64,000 nt of DNA from Methanosarcina barkeri MS (GTDB lineage Archaea > Halobacteriota > Methanosarcinia > Methanosarcinales > Methanosarcinaceae): the NCBI RefSeq assembly GCF_000970025.1, contig NZ_CP009528.1, positions 2,901,168-2,965,167 of the forward strand, in the 5' to 3' direction. Within the stretch, counting starts at the first letter, position 1. Each line of letters starts with the position of its first letter. The notes beneath the pieces are model-generated. The model was not told the origin of the DNA. It did no database searches and saw nothing but the letters and a program-made list of their open reading frames with translations. Positions 8,137-16,596 of the stretch are shown here, in pieces. Position numbers and translations under genes: made by a program.

Positions 8137-9393
8137 ATGAAAAACAAAATAATTGCATTTGATTTTTTAAGGGCTTTAGCAATAGCAATGATTATTCCGG
8201 CTCACTTAAGTAATTTTTTATCTTTCACTTATATCAAGTTAGCCCTTTATGCCGTTGATCCTTTTGTTGCAAATATGGGACTGGGACTTTTTATATTTAT
8301 GAGTGGATATTTGTTATATTATAACAACCATTCAATAAACTCTTTCCAGAGCATATTGTCTTTCTACAAAAAACGACTCCTGAGGATTTTTCCCCTTTAC
8401 TGGGCAGCTCTCGCTGCTTTTACACTTGTGTTCTTTATATTTGCTCCAAGGCTAAACTCAGGTTTTGAATTTCCCAATGCTGAACAGGTGTTTAGTTTTC
8501 ATAATCTAATCATGCATATACTAGGATTACAAATTTTCCTTGCTCCTGCATATGTATCCCCGATGCTGACATTATATTTTATAGGTTTAATTATTGTATT
8601 CTATACAATTTACCCGTTCATCATTATGCTTTCAAAAAGTTCAAAACAGATCTTACTTTATTCTTCTCTCATATTTCTCGGATGCTTGCTAGTCTCAAGA
8701 ACTTTTAACATTATTGAGTACCGCTTTTATACGTTTTTCCCGATATTTGTTTTTGGGATTCTTACCTGTAAAGAAAGCCTATTTGAAAAGACAACGATAA
8801 TTAACAGGAAAAATCCTTTTGTCAAGATACTGCTGGCTGCCCTTCCTGTTATGCTTGTACTGGTTATTGTTTTGGGCTCAAGAACAACCCTTTTCCTAGA
8901 TCAAAATGCTTCATTCAGTATTAAATCTGCAAGTAGCGGCACGATAGGGTCTTCTATGGTAATATCGATGCTAGAAAGTATGGCAAATTCACTGGGCCTG
9001 AGTTACATTACCTTAAAATTCATTATTGATTCTGTGCTTCTTAACTTATTTGTAATAATATTCTGTGTTCTAGAATACAGGTTTGCAATGAAATTTATCA
9101 ACAATGAATTTTCAAGTTACCTGAGCTCTGTGTTTACATATGTTGCTACAGCTTCATATTGTATCTATTTGTTCCACAGACCATTTCTAGCACTCTGGAA
9201 CTCAGGGACACACTTTATAAGTAGTCCAATCCTGCATGATGTCATCCTTATTTTCATAGCACTACCTATCCTGGTCATCATCTCGTATCACTTGCAGATT
9301 CTTGAATTAAATTTAAAAAAGCATATTTTTCATAAGAAAGCGCCTCACAAAGACTTTCCCTTTATAGGCTCTTCAAATAGTTCAAGCAAGTGA
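8137..9393 (+). CDS. Membrane acyltransferase (acyltransferase 3 family)
   Basis: 418 residues with about ten hydrophobic segments. The start FDFLRALAIAMIIPAHLSNF is the family signature, with the conserved Arg and the His of the first helix. LYYNNHSI, a basic KKRLLRIFPLYWAAL loop and a late CIYLFHRPFL helix also fit. Members (OafA/WecH-like) transfer acyl groups such as acetyl to sugars of envelope glycans across the membrane. The substrate is unknown. ATG at 8137 has GGATTGAG upstream. Downstream comes a likely terminator and a MITE, with no partner gene, so it is probably transcribed alone. Confidence 0.85.
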   Translation: MKNKIIAFDFLRALAIAMIIPAHLSNFLSFTYIKLALYAVDPFVANMGLGLFIFMSGYLLYYNNHSINSFQSILSFYKKRLLRIFPLYWAALAAFTLVFFIFAPRLNSGFEFPNAEQVFSFHNLIMHILGLQIFLAPAYVSPMLTLYFIGLIIVFYTIYPFIIMLSKSSKQILLYSSLIFLGCLLVSRTFNIIEYRFYTFFPIFVFGILTCKESLFEKTTIINRKNPFVKILLAALPVMLVLVIVLGSRTTLFLDQNASFSIKSASSGTIGSSMVISMLESMANSLGLSYITLKFIIDSVLLNLFVIIFCVLEYRFAMKFINNEFSSYLSSVFTYVATASYCIYLFHRPFLALWNSGTHFISSPILHDVILIFIALPILVIISYHLQILELNLKKHIFHKKAPHKDFPFIGSSNSSSK

Positions 9394-9465
9394 GTGTCTG
9401 GTAGAAAAATTTCTATGAAAAAAATCGAAGTTTTAAATTCAAGACTGGAACCTTTTGTGTTCGAA

Positions 9466-9507
9466 CTCCGTCATCCGAGTCCCATCTTGGAAGGACGGAG
9501 CTTTTTT
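9466..9507 (+). terminator. Terminator-like hairpin
   Basis: CTCCGTC (9466-9472) pairs with GACGGAG (9494-9500), followed by CTTTTTT. It is about 70 nt after the acyltransferase stop codon. Confidence 0.6.
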
Positions 9508-9542
9508 CATTCACTTCGTTCATTCAAGAGGGTTGAATTAGA

Positions 9543-9660
9543 TAGGACTTACGCACTTGAAGACCAAAATCAATTACGTCAAAGACTGCAGATTAAAGTC
9601 ATATTTTAGACATTTAATGGTTTATGCTGCTGATTCTTCATTTCAACTGCGTAAGTCCTA
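9543..9660. mobile_element. 118-bp MITE, copy 1
   Basis: The ends TAGGACTTACGCACTTGAA and the inverse of TTCAACTGCGTAAGTCCTA form 16-19 bp inverted repeats with one mismatch. They match the ends of the IS at 54947-56085. There is no coding capacity. Flanks TTAGA and TTATA are consistent with a 5-bp target duplication carrying one change. Two more copies of exactly the same length lie at 58140 and 60628. Confidence 0.8.
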
Positions 9661-10578
9661 TTATAATAAAGATACTTGAGATAGGTTTGCAGGTTGTCCC
9701 AGGCCCATAATCCCAGAACTCCGGGGAGACACTATTGTCAAGCCAACAACAAAATGTCGTATAAAATCGATTGTAATTATTTTGAATTATTGAATCCTTG
9801 ATGATTGACTCGACACTAGATTTTGTAATTGGTTCCATCCGTCTTCGGTTAAGTAAGGAATCATGATAAATTGCGTCAATTTCCTCAACATTTATCAAAT
9901 ATTTTGAGAAATTATGAGCTGGAGCAGAATATCTATTTCATATAAACAGGCCAAAATTTAAAGTCGGCTTCTAATGCAAAATCAATAGCTTTCAGGCAAA
10001 AAAATTCCTTAACCAATGACTAATAAATTGGTTTCAATCCTTGAAATACAATTTTGGGATTGAAGTCTTTAGATACCAAATATTGATTTTGATAAAAACC
10101 GGATTTTTCTTGCGGATTCAGACTTTCAATCAAGAAATACAAAAATCGCTAGATTTTGGAACAGAGTCAAAAACTCTCAAATTAAAATGAAAAGAAAAAA
10201 ATAAGCTGAAAAAGAGAAAATGATTCGAGAATATGGGCAGTGTGCCAATTTTTCTGTAAAATCACAAATCTCAATAAGTTATTGGGTAGAAAAATTCCGT
10301 ATCGACAGATCAATTTTCTCCATACTATGCAAAAACTTGACTTCAAATTTTCAGCAAATTTGAGACACTACCAGAATATGTATAAAAAATTCTGAAAATA
10401 AGCAAAAAATCTGTAAAAACGCTCTTCCACAAAAATACATAAAAAGCAATATATATGAGCGGTTCCTTTCCTAAATGAATTCTGGCATAGAATAATTGAA
10501 AATAATTAAATTATATCTGTTTGTCAGATTTCAGCTTTTCAGATTATTTTCAGGTAATTGGCAGAAAAAAGGATTCAA
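9661..10578. other. Intergenic region with a possible decayed gene fragment
   Basis: On the minus strand 9898-9700 reads MINVEEIDAIYHDSLLNRRR..SSVESIIKDSIIQ, cut by the MITE. A related peptide (IESIIKDSIIR) can be read on the plus strand at about 12983-13015. Both look like relics of one unidentified family. The rest to 10557 is AT-rich with no gene. Confidence 0.4.
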
Positions 10579-11487
10579 ATGACAATCAAATGCAAAAAAT
10601 GCAATCATGAAGCCATCGTTTTTCAGAAATATTCCGGGATGCACCTTTGCAAGAAACATTTTGTAGAAGATGTCGAAAGGAAAATCAAACTGACAATACG
10701 AAAAGAGTATAGTATCCGTAAAAATGATGTGATAGCTGTTGCTCTAAGCGGGGGTAAGGACAGCTCAGTTGCCCTCTATATAATGCACAAAATTCTGGGG
10801 AACAGGCCAGACATTGAAATCGTTGCAATTTCAGTGGACGAAGGAATAAACGGATATCGCCCTCATTCCCTCGAAGTTGCAAAAAGCCTCACAAAGATGC
10901 TTGGGGTGAGGCATATCATAAAGTCCTTCAAAGAGGTACACGGAGTAACTATGGACGAACTGGCTGCAATGGACCGGGAAAAAGGCGCATGCAGCTACTG
11001 CGGCGTCCTTAGAAAGAATATTCTCAATAGAACCGCGCTTGAAATCGGAGCAACAAAACTCGTTACAGGACATAACCTGGATGATGAAGCCCAGACAATT
11101 CTTCTCAACCACTTAAGGGGAGATGTGGAGCGCATGGTCAGACTTGCTCCGCCTGCAGCTATTGAAGGCCTGGTCTTGCGAGCAAAACCCCTGAGGAATA
11201 TCCCTGAAAAAGAAGTGGCACTTTATGCTCTTGTAAACTCCCTCCCTGTGGACTTCAGCGAATGCCCGTATGCAGGAGAAGCTTTACGAGGAGAGATAAG
11301 GGAGCTTCTGAACAACTTTGAGGCAAAGCACCCTGGAACCAAATATTCTCTGCTAAGGGGCTTTGACAAGCTTGTAGGAGCACTTTGTAAAGAAATGCCA
11401 CCTGCAAAAATCGGGAAGTGCAGGATTTGCGGGGAAACTTGCACTGAAGAGGTATGTCAGGCCTGCAAGTTGCTAGGTCGGGCTTAA
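10579..11487 (+). CDS. tRNA 2-thiolation enzyme (TtuA/NcsA family)
   Basis: 302 residues from ATG 10579; an in-frame TTG at 10558 would add seven. N-terminal zinc site CKKCNHEA...CKKH, PP-loop SGGKDSSVAL that adenylates the tRNA uridine, CSYCG and later ECPYA cysteines that in this family bind an iron-sulfur cluster, and a C-terminal zinc ribbon CRICGETCTEEVCQAC. Members activate tRNA uracil for sulfur insertion (s2U34 or m5s2U54). Which position is modified here is not certain; archaeal NcsA-like proteins act on U34. AAAGG precedes the ATG at suitable distance. It stands alone between long spacers. Confidence 0.85.
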   Translation: MTIKCKKCNHEAIVFQKYSGMHLCKKHFVEDVERKIKLTIRKEYSIRKNDVIAVALSGGKDSSVALYIMHKILGNRPDIEIVAISVDEGINGYRPHSLEVAKSLTKMLGVRHIIKSFKEVHGVTMDELAAMDREKGACSYCGVLRKNILNRTALEIGATKLVTGHNLDDEAQTILLNHLRGDVERMVRLAPPAAIEGLVLRAKPLRNIPEKEVALYALVNSLPVDFSECPYAGEALRGEIRELLNNFEAKHPGTKYSLLRGFDKLVGALCKEMPPAKIGKCRICGETCTEEVCQACKLLGRA

Positions 11488-11542
11488 ATTCAGAATTAAC
11501 CTTGCAATAGCCTTTCAGAAATTATCCTTCAGAAAGGCCTTT

Positions 11543-11617
11543 CACTCCTGTTTCACAGTTAGAAATCCTGTTGTTTTTGACAGTAGCACTGAAATAACAT
11601 TCCCCAACAGAAACTTC
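11543..11617 (-). repeat. 75-bp inverted copy of part of the beta-helix protein gene
   Basis: Read on the minus strand this piece gives VSVGECYFSATVKNNRISNCETGV, nearly identical to SVGECYYGATVKNNRISNCEIGV encoded at about 13875-13949 on the plus strand. About 69 of 75 bases agree. It is an isolated fragment in inverse orientation 2.3 kb from its source, so it is a relic rather than a gene. Confidence 0.8.
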
Positions 11618-11672
11618 GAGAAAGATCTTCGAGAAACTACAATCTCGGAAAGATCTTTCAAAAACTAACTTT

Positions 11673-12578
11673 TCAGAAGCTATCCGGGACGGAGAGCAGA
11701 TCTGAAGGGTCATAGAGCTTTCTTCCTTTTCTTGTCAGGTAGAGGCGTGTCCACAGGACAGTTGTGAGAGGCTGCAGAATCACAATAGGAACCAGAGATA
11801 TAATTGCTGTAAACAGGATGTTTCCCGAGTCTACAAATTCGCTGACATAACCATTGATTAGAGCTAATCCGATAGTGATTATCCAGATAATGGAAACGTC
11901 CAGTTTATTATTTCTAAAGAAACGAAAACCTTCACCCAAAGCCTCAAGGGGTCCAAGCTCGTCGATCACAAGAGCATAACTGCTGAGGGCAAGTACGAGA
12001 TTGAGAAATATAATATAAGCGATCCAGAGAATAAATCCTATACCTAGCGCTATCATGCCGTTTACTGAAGCTTCTGGATTTTGGATAAACGTATTCAGGT
12101 TCCCTACTGCAAAGGCTCCTGGCACTATAAATATGATTCCTACAAGCAGGAGTAGGGTAGTTAGCAGGATTGTAAGGAAAAGCCTGATGGTGTTTTTTGA
12201 ACTTGAAACCAGCATATCAAAGATCCCGGTATCTCCTGTCTCAGAGGCTTTTTTTGCCATCCCTATTGCTCCTGCTGTGAAGAAGGACTGCACGAACAAT
12301 GAAAACAGAAAAAACGCGATAATCACAAATAAGAACAGTCCGAAGTTCTCAGAAAAACCGTTCCATAATATGGAAAGAATTTCCTTATTGGAAAGGGTTG
12401 CAGGATCGATAATACTTCCTGTATTTGAGGTAAAGAACAAAATGCCCATCAAGCTAACGAAAAGGACATAAATAATCATATTGATAAGAAAATTAAGGAT
12501 GAATGGAATACAGATATTTAAATTTCTAAACCAGCTGTAAAATCCTCTGTTAAGTATTGTTCCAAAATCTTCATACAT
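11673..12578 (-). CDS. Multi-pass membrane protein of unknown function
   Basis: 301 residues from ATG at 12578 (MYEDFGTILNRGFYSWFRN), with about six hydrophobic helices including NICIPFILNFLINMIIYVLF, LFLFVIIAFFLFSLFV and IIWIITIGLALINGYV. The layout (a cytoplasmic start, paired helices, an LGPLEALGEGFRFFRNN loop) resembles the DUF4013/glycerophosphodiester phosphodiesterase membrane-domain type found widely in methanogens; function unknown. The frame is open upstream to 12665, but GGAAGG lies just before 12578 and the upstream residues are not hydrophobic or conserved-looking. Single gene. Confidence 0.7.
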   Translation of the reverse strand: MYEDFGTILNRGFYSWFRNLNICIPFILNFLINMIIYVLFVSLMGILFFTSNTGSIIDPATLSNKEILSILWNGFSENFGLFLFVIIAFFLFSLFVQSFFTAGAIGMAKKASETGDTGIFDMLVSSSKNTIRLFLTILLTTLLLLVGIIFIVPGAFAVGNLNTFIQNPEASVNGMIALGIGFILWIAYIIFLNLVLALSSYALVIDELGPLEALGEGFRFFRNNKLDVSIIWIITIGLALINGYVSEFVDSGNILFTAIISLVPIVILQPLTTVLWTRLYLTRKGRKLYDPSDLLSVPDSF

Positions 12579-12744
12579 GTGCCGTAACCTTCCAATTATA
12601 AGGGCAGTGCTCCTGCATTTCTCTTGCAAACATACCCAAACAGATCGCAAAAGTATAGCTGGCATGCAGGTTCACAGAGACCATTTTTGAATACATATGC
12701 AGAAGATAAATATATAATCTCTTATTTTCGTACAAAGGTAATAC

Positions 12745-12968
12745 AGGTGGAGGCTAAGTGAAAAACAGGTGAAAGCCAAGTGAAAAAAAGGTGAAAAAAA
12801 GGTGAAAAAAAGGTGAAAAAAAGGTGAAAGCCAAGTGAAAGCCAAGTGAAAGCCAAGTGAAAGCCAAGTGAAAGCCAAGTGAAAGCCAAGTGAAAGCCAA
12901 GTGAAAGCCAAGTGAAAGCCAAGTGAAAGCCAAGTGAAAGCCAAGTGAAGACCAGGTAAAGGCTAATT
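12745..12968. repeat. 11-bp tandem repeat array
   Basis: About 20 units in two variants: GTGAAAAAAAG at about 12780-12830 and GTGAAAGCCAA from there to 12950, with diverged units at the edges. Open frames read through it on the minus strand (LAFTWLSLGFH per 33 bases), but these are artefacts of a unit without stop codons. Confidence 0.9.
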
Positions 12969-13418
12969 GAAAGACATAGTATTGAATCAATTATCAAGGA
13001 CTCAATTATACGATACTTAGTGGATGACTCGACAATAGTTGATCTGTCTGTTAATTAACGACTTTCCCGCCAAAAAAGAGATTTATTTTGGAATCAGTAC
13101 ACTTGGATTCATGTAGGTAGTGAAGTCACCATCAATTCCGATTCTTTCAGATCTCCTAAATCTCCTAAATCTCCGAATCATCAAACTGGAACCCCGAAAG
13201 TCACCCCATCTTTCGTTTAAAACTCCCATTTAATCAATTGTTTTCGTTAGTAGGAGAATGATTTTCAAGCAATTTCACTATATGTGCTTGTTTTAAAATA
13301 AAAAATATTTTTTCATTGTTTTTGAAGACCTGTAAACTTATTAAGATTCAAGATGTACCTTATAATATAACTTATATATCAAAAATAATAAAGTGACTTT
13401 AAATTGGAGATGTAGGAA
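12969..13418. other. Intergenic upstream of the surface protein gene
   Basis: The plus strand at 12983-13100 reads IESIIKDSIIRYLVDDSTIVDLSVN, then a stop, then RLSRQKRDLFWNQYTW, like a decayed gene related to the fragment at 9700-9898. A short CTCCTAAAT repeat is at 13153-13175. The promoter of 13419 probably lies at 13360-13385 (TTATAATATAACTTATATA). Confidence 0.45.
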
Positions 13419-15302
13419 ATGAAAAATCGCTTTATTGCATTATTATTAGCAATTTTTATATTTATAACAGCGTCTGGAATAGGTGCTGCAGCTGAAATAA
13501 TAGTGCACAATGGTGAATCAATACAGTCAGCTGTGAATAATGCAACGCACGGAGACACTATAATTGTAGAACCTGGTACTTATTATGAGAATGTTACTCT
13601 CAGTACATATGATATGGTTATTATGTCTCAATCAGGCAATCCTGAAGACACGATAATTCAAGGAAATGGTTTTTACCTAACAGGTGATGCACAGGAGATA
13701 ACCATTAAAGGTTTTACCCTAAAAGGTACTGATACTTCTTATGGAATAAATCTCGGTCAGTTCTCTAACTGCATAATTGAAAAAAATAAAATCCTGAATT
13801 ATGGTACAGGCATTGACACAAATCTGTACTCTACTTTTACTATAGATAATAATGAAATTTCAAATTGTGAATCAGGAGTTTCTGTTGGGGAATGTTATTA
13901 CGGTGCTACTGTCAAAAACAACAGGATTTCTAACTGTGAAATAGGAGTCGTTGTGGGAGATTCAGGAAATTCCCAAATTGAGAATAACACAATTACAGAA
14001 AATGATCAGGGTATAGCCCTGCTGTACGAAGGCCGCGCTGATATTGCCGGTAATACTATAAGTTTTAACAAGAAATGTGGGCTTTACGATAAAGCAGATG
14101 CTAGTAGCAAAATCTATAACAATTATTTCAATAACACAGTAAATGTAATTTTTGATGGCTATTATGGCTACCCTAACATATGGAACACTACCAGAACAAC
14201 AGGAAAAAACATTATAGGTGGCCCCTATATTGCAGGAAACTATTGGGCTAAACCTGATGGAACAGGCTTTTCTCAAACACATTACGATGTAGACGGAGAC
14301 GGCATAGCAGAGGAGACAGCAACCCTTAGCGAAAATGAAATCGACTATGCAGCTCTTGCAACGTCGAATTCTTCAACGCCTGAGCAACCTCCGGCATCAA
14401 CTAATTCAACAGTTACTCCTTCCGATAACGTAACAGAGCCTCCTTCAGAAGAAGTCGTAGGTAATAATAGCAGCAGTTCTGATGGTAATTCAGATAGCAA
14501 TTCAGATGGCAATTCAGATGGCAATTCAGATGGCACTTCTGGCGACAGTTCAGATAGCGGTTCAGATGGCACTTCTGGTGGAAGCAGCCACAGCAGTGGA
14601 AGTAGCGGTGGCGGCGGTGGTTCCCCTGAACCTCAAACTAACGTTCAAGTCAAGGAACTTTCGCAGGCACAGGTTTTAAACGGAAAGTCTGTAATGTTTG
14701 ATTTCCCAAATAACGCAACCTGTGTTGTGTATGTCAGCTTTGATGCAAAGAAGACTGCAGGTAAGATTACAGCCATTGCCGAACAACTCAAAGGAAAATC
14801 AACTCTGGTTTCAGAACTGAACTCGGGTGAGGTCTATAAGTACTTCAACCTCTGGGTCGGAAACTCAGGATTTGCTACCTCAAAGAATATTGAAAACCCT
14901 GAACTATGCTTCAAGATTGAAAAGTCCTGGCTGCAGGATAAGAAGATCAACCAGAATTCAATCATGCTCAATAGCTACAGTGACAAAAAATGGTCACAAC
15001 TACCAGCGACCCTGTTAAAAGAAGACGGCCAATATCTGTATTTCACGGCACACCCCTCGGAATTCTCATTCTTTGCAATAACCGGAGCAACACCAGAGGA
15101 AGCCGGAAATGAAACACAGACTGAACCTGATACTGAAAACCTCAGTACTAATACTGGAGGCAATATTGGAAACAACACTGGAAACGCAACAACAGGTGTT
15201 GAGCAACCTTCTGAGCAAGAAGAAAATAAAGGTATTCCAGGCTTTGAAATGATTTACGGAGTAATCGGGCTTACTGGAGTGTACCTGCTTAGAAGAAGGT
15301 GA
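13419..15302 (+). CDS. Secreted beta-helix surface protein with PGF-pre-PGF domain and PGF-CTERM anchor
   Basis: 627 residues. A signal peptide (FIALLLAIFIFITASGIGAAA) is followed by a NosD-like parallel beta-helix (about residues 30-300) with repeats such as NNRISNCEIGV and GTYYENV. Then comes a Ser/Asp/Gly linker (about 330-405), a PGF-pre-PGF domain (about 408-550, containing YFNLWVGNSGFATSKNIENP and AHPSEFSFFAITG), a Thr/Asn-rich stalk and the C-terminal IPGFEMIYGVIGLTG with a basic end. The last element is a PGF-CTERM signal, cut by archaeosortase and replaced by a lipid anchor. It is therefore an S-layer-associated protein; a ligand, perhaps a glycan, is unknown. ATG 13419 has GGAG upstream. 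Fragments related to this protein family occur at 11543 and 26925. Confidence 0.88.
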   Translation: MKNRFIALLLAIFIFITASGIGAAAEIIVHNGESIQSAVNNATHGDTIIVEPGTYYENVTLSTYDMVIMSQSGNPEDTIIQGNGFYLTGDAQEITIKGFTLKGTDTSYGINLGQFSNCIIEKNKILNYGTGIDTNLYSTFTIDNNEISNCESGVSVGECYYGATVKNNRISNCEIGVVVGDSGNSQIENNTITENDQGIALLYEGRADIAGNTISFNKKCGLYDKADASSKIYNNYFNNTVNVIFDGYYGYPNIWNTTRTTGKNIIGGPYIAGNYWAKPDGTGFSQTHYDVDGDGIAEETATLSENEIDYAALATSNSSTPEQPPASTNSTVTPSDNVTEPPSEEVVGNNSSSSDGNSDSNSDGNSDGNSDGTSGDSSDSGSDGTSGGSSHSSGSSGGGGGSPEPQTNVQVKELSQAQVLNGKSVMFDFPNNATCVVYVSFDAKKTAGKITAIAEQLKGKSTLVSELNSGEVYKYFNLWVGNSGFATSKNIENPELCFKIEKSWLQDKKINQNSIMLNSYSDKKWSQLPATLLKEDGQYLYFTAHPSEFSFFAITGATPEEAGNETQTEPDTENLSTNTGGNIGNNTGNATTGVEQPSEQEENKGIPGFEMIYGVIGLTGVYLLRRR

Positions 15303-15395
15303 TCATCTGGAGAGTTTCAAAGCTACTCTTGACAGGATTGAGTCTTAGCAGGATTAACTCTTGACGGAATGAAAGACGAAACTGCAGTACTACTT

Positions 15396-15435
15396 AAGGG
15401 GTGAGGAAATGATTTTAAAAACACTCACCCCTTTT
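15396..15435 (+). terminator. Terminator after the surface protein gene
   Basis: AAGGGGTGAG (15396-15405) pairs with CTCACCCCTT (15424-15433), an uninterrupted 10-bp stem followed by TT. It lies about 95 nt after the stop codon. Confidence 0.65.
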
Positions 15436-15542
15436 ACTGCCTCCTGAAAGCAGAGAAAGAATATTCTGTGACCCATTGTCAAAGCTGTAGAAGAAACAGA
15501 AGACGCGAGAAAAATGTTATTAAGCGAAATACAGGTGAGGAT

Positions 15543-16052
15543 ATGAAAAAGCTGGAAAATTACGAGTGCTCCCACGTTTCTGAAAAACCCTCTGACGGCG
15601 GCGAAACCGAAGAAGTCCTGGTCATAGGCCACTGCCTGCTCAACCCCCTTGCAAGAGTAAAAGGAGTAAAACCAGCCCAGCCTATTGATACGCGAGGCGC
15701 AAACGTTATCCAGCTCCCCTGCCCGGAAGCGACGTTTTTCGGAATGAAGCGCCGGGAAATTACTAAAGATCAGCTTGACCATCCTGCTTACCGGCGGTTT
15801 TGCAGAGAAATCTTTACCCATTTTGCAGACCTGCTCGAAGACCTTGCAGCAAGCGGCGTAAAAATAAAAATTCTAGGCGTCCCGAAAAGCCCTTCATGCG
15901 GCGTGGAAATAACCAGCGTTGGCGGAGAGCCAGGCAAAGTCAAGGAATTCCACCATAGACATGCGCCGGGTCCTGGGGTATTTATGGAAGAGATTATAAA
16001 AGAGCTTGCAAAACGAGATGTAAAGTTTGAGATAGAGGATGCGGGAAGGTAA
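15543..16052 (+). CDS. TudS/DUF523-like protein, putative iron-sulfur desulfurase
   Basis: 169 residues from ATG 15543 (MKKLENYECSHVS); an open frame continues upstream but AGGTGAGGAT precedes this ATG. Three cysteines sit in conserved-looking contexts: GHCLLNPLARVKG, LPCPEATFFG and PKSPSCGVEIT. The same three motifs in the TudS/DUF523 family hold a [4Fe-4S] cluster that removes sulfur from thiouracil. The overall similarity is distant, so the family call is tentative and the substrate unknown. It could be involved in salvage of thiolated bases. It is not in an operon. Confidence 0.6.
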   Translation: MKKLENYECSHVSEKPSDGGETEEVLVIGHCLLNPLARVKGVKPAQPIDTRGANVIQLPCPEATFFGMKRREITKDQLDHPAYRRFCREIFTHFADLLEDLAASGVKIKILGVPKSPSCGVEITSVGGEPGKVKEFHHRHAPGPGVFMEEIIKELAKRDVKFEIEDAGR

Positions 16053-16596
16053 AGAAAGGTCGAAGATGCCAGAATGTAAAGAAATTAGGTAAAAATCATT
16101 GGTTCCTGATTAACTGTTTCTGATTAGTTATTTGATTTATTTAAGGGTTAAAAGAAGGAATCTTCATATTTCTTTCTACAGGTAGGTTTTTACAGGTGTC
16201 CACAATGGCTTTTATTCATTAGTTTCCCCTATATTTTGTATTTTTTGCGGGAAAAGCCGCTCTCCTACGTCGAACGGGAAAAAACGGTTCAGGATAGCGA
16301 ATATGGCTATACTGGTCAGAGTTTGAGATTTTGAACTGATAATCTTTTTTCAAAAACATTAACTAACAAATGAAATAATGTTTAAAAGTTCTGCACAAAA
16401 AAGATTCACTTTTTACTTAATTATACTAGAACCGCCAGAGAAAATCGGTTCTTATAGCCTCAGGCTCTCACCGGTCGTCGCAGGCGACCGGCCTTTTCCT
16501 AAATAAGAATATAGACAAAGACATAAAAAATGAATATACAGGCTTTTCAAATGATCTAAATCATATCACGCAAGAGCATATCTGAATATAGATTAA
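16053..16596. other. Intergenic between convergent genes
   Basis: No gene seen. The only strong structure is the hairpin at 16471-16491. Confidence 0.5.
16471..16498 (+). terminator. GC-rich hairpin, possible terminator
   Basis: CCGGTCG (16471-16477) pairs with CGACCGG (16485-16491), followed by CCTTTTCC. It is the most GC-rich hairpin of the region, between the convergent TudS-like and Roco genes. It is far (420 nt) from the plus-strand gene, so its role is uncertain. Confidence 0.4.

Noticed and set aside
9394..9609. 71-residue plus-strand frame after the acyltransferase gene
   Set aside because: It runs through the terminator hairpin and into the MITE; no ribosome binding site and no domain.
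12672..12997. Three overlapping minus-strand frames encoding LAFTWLSLGFH repeats
   Set aside because: They are three frames of the same 11-bp repeat without stop codons; no start signal and no non-repeat coding part.
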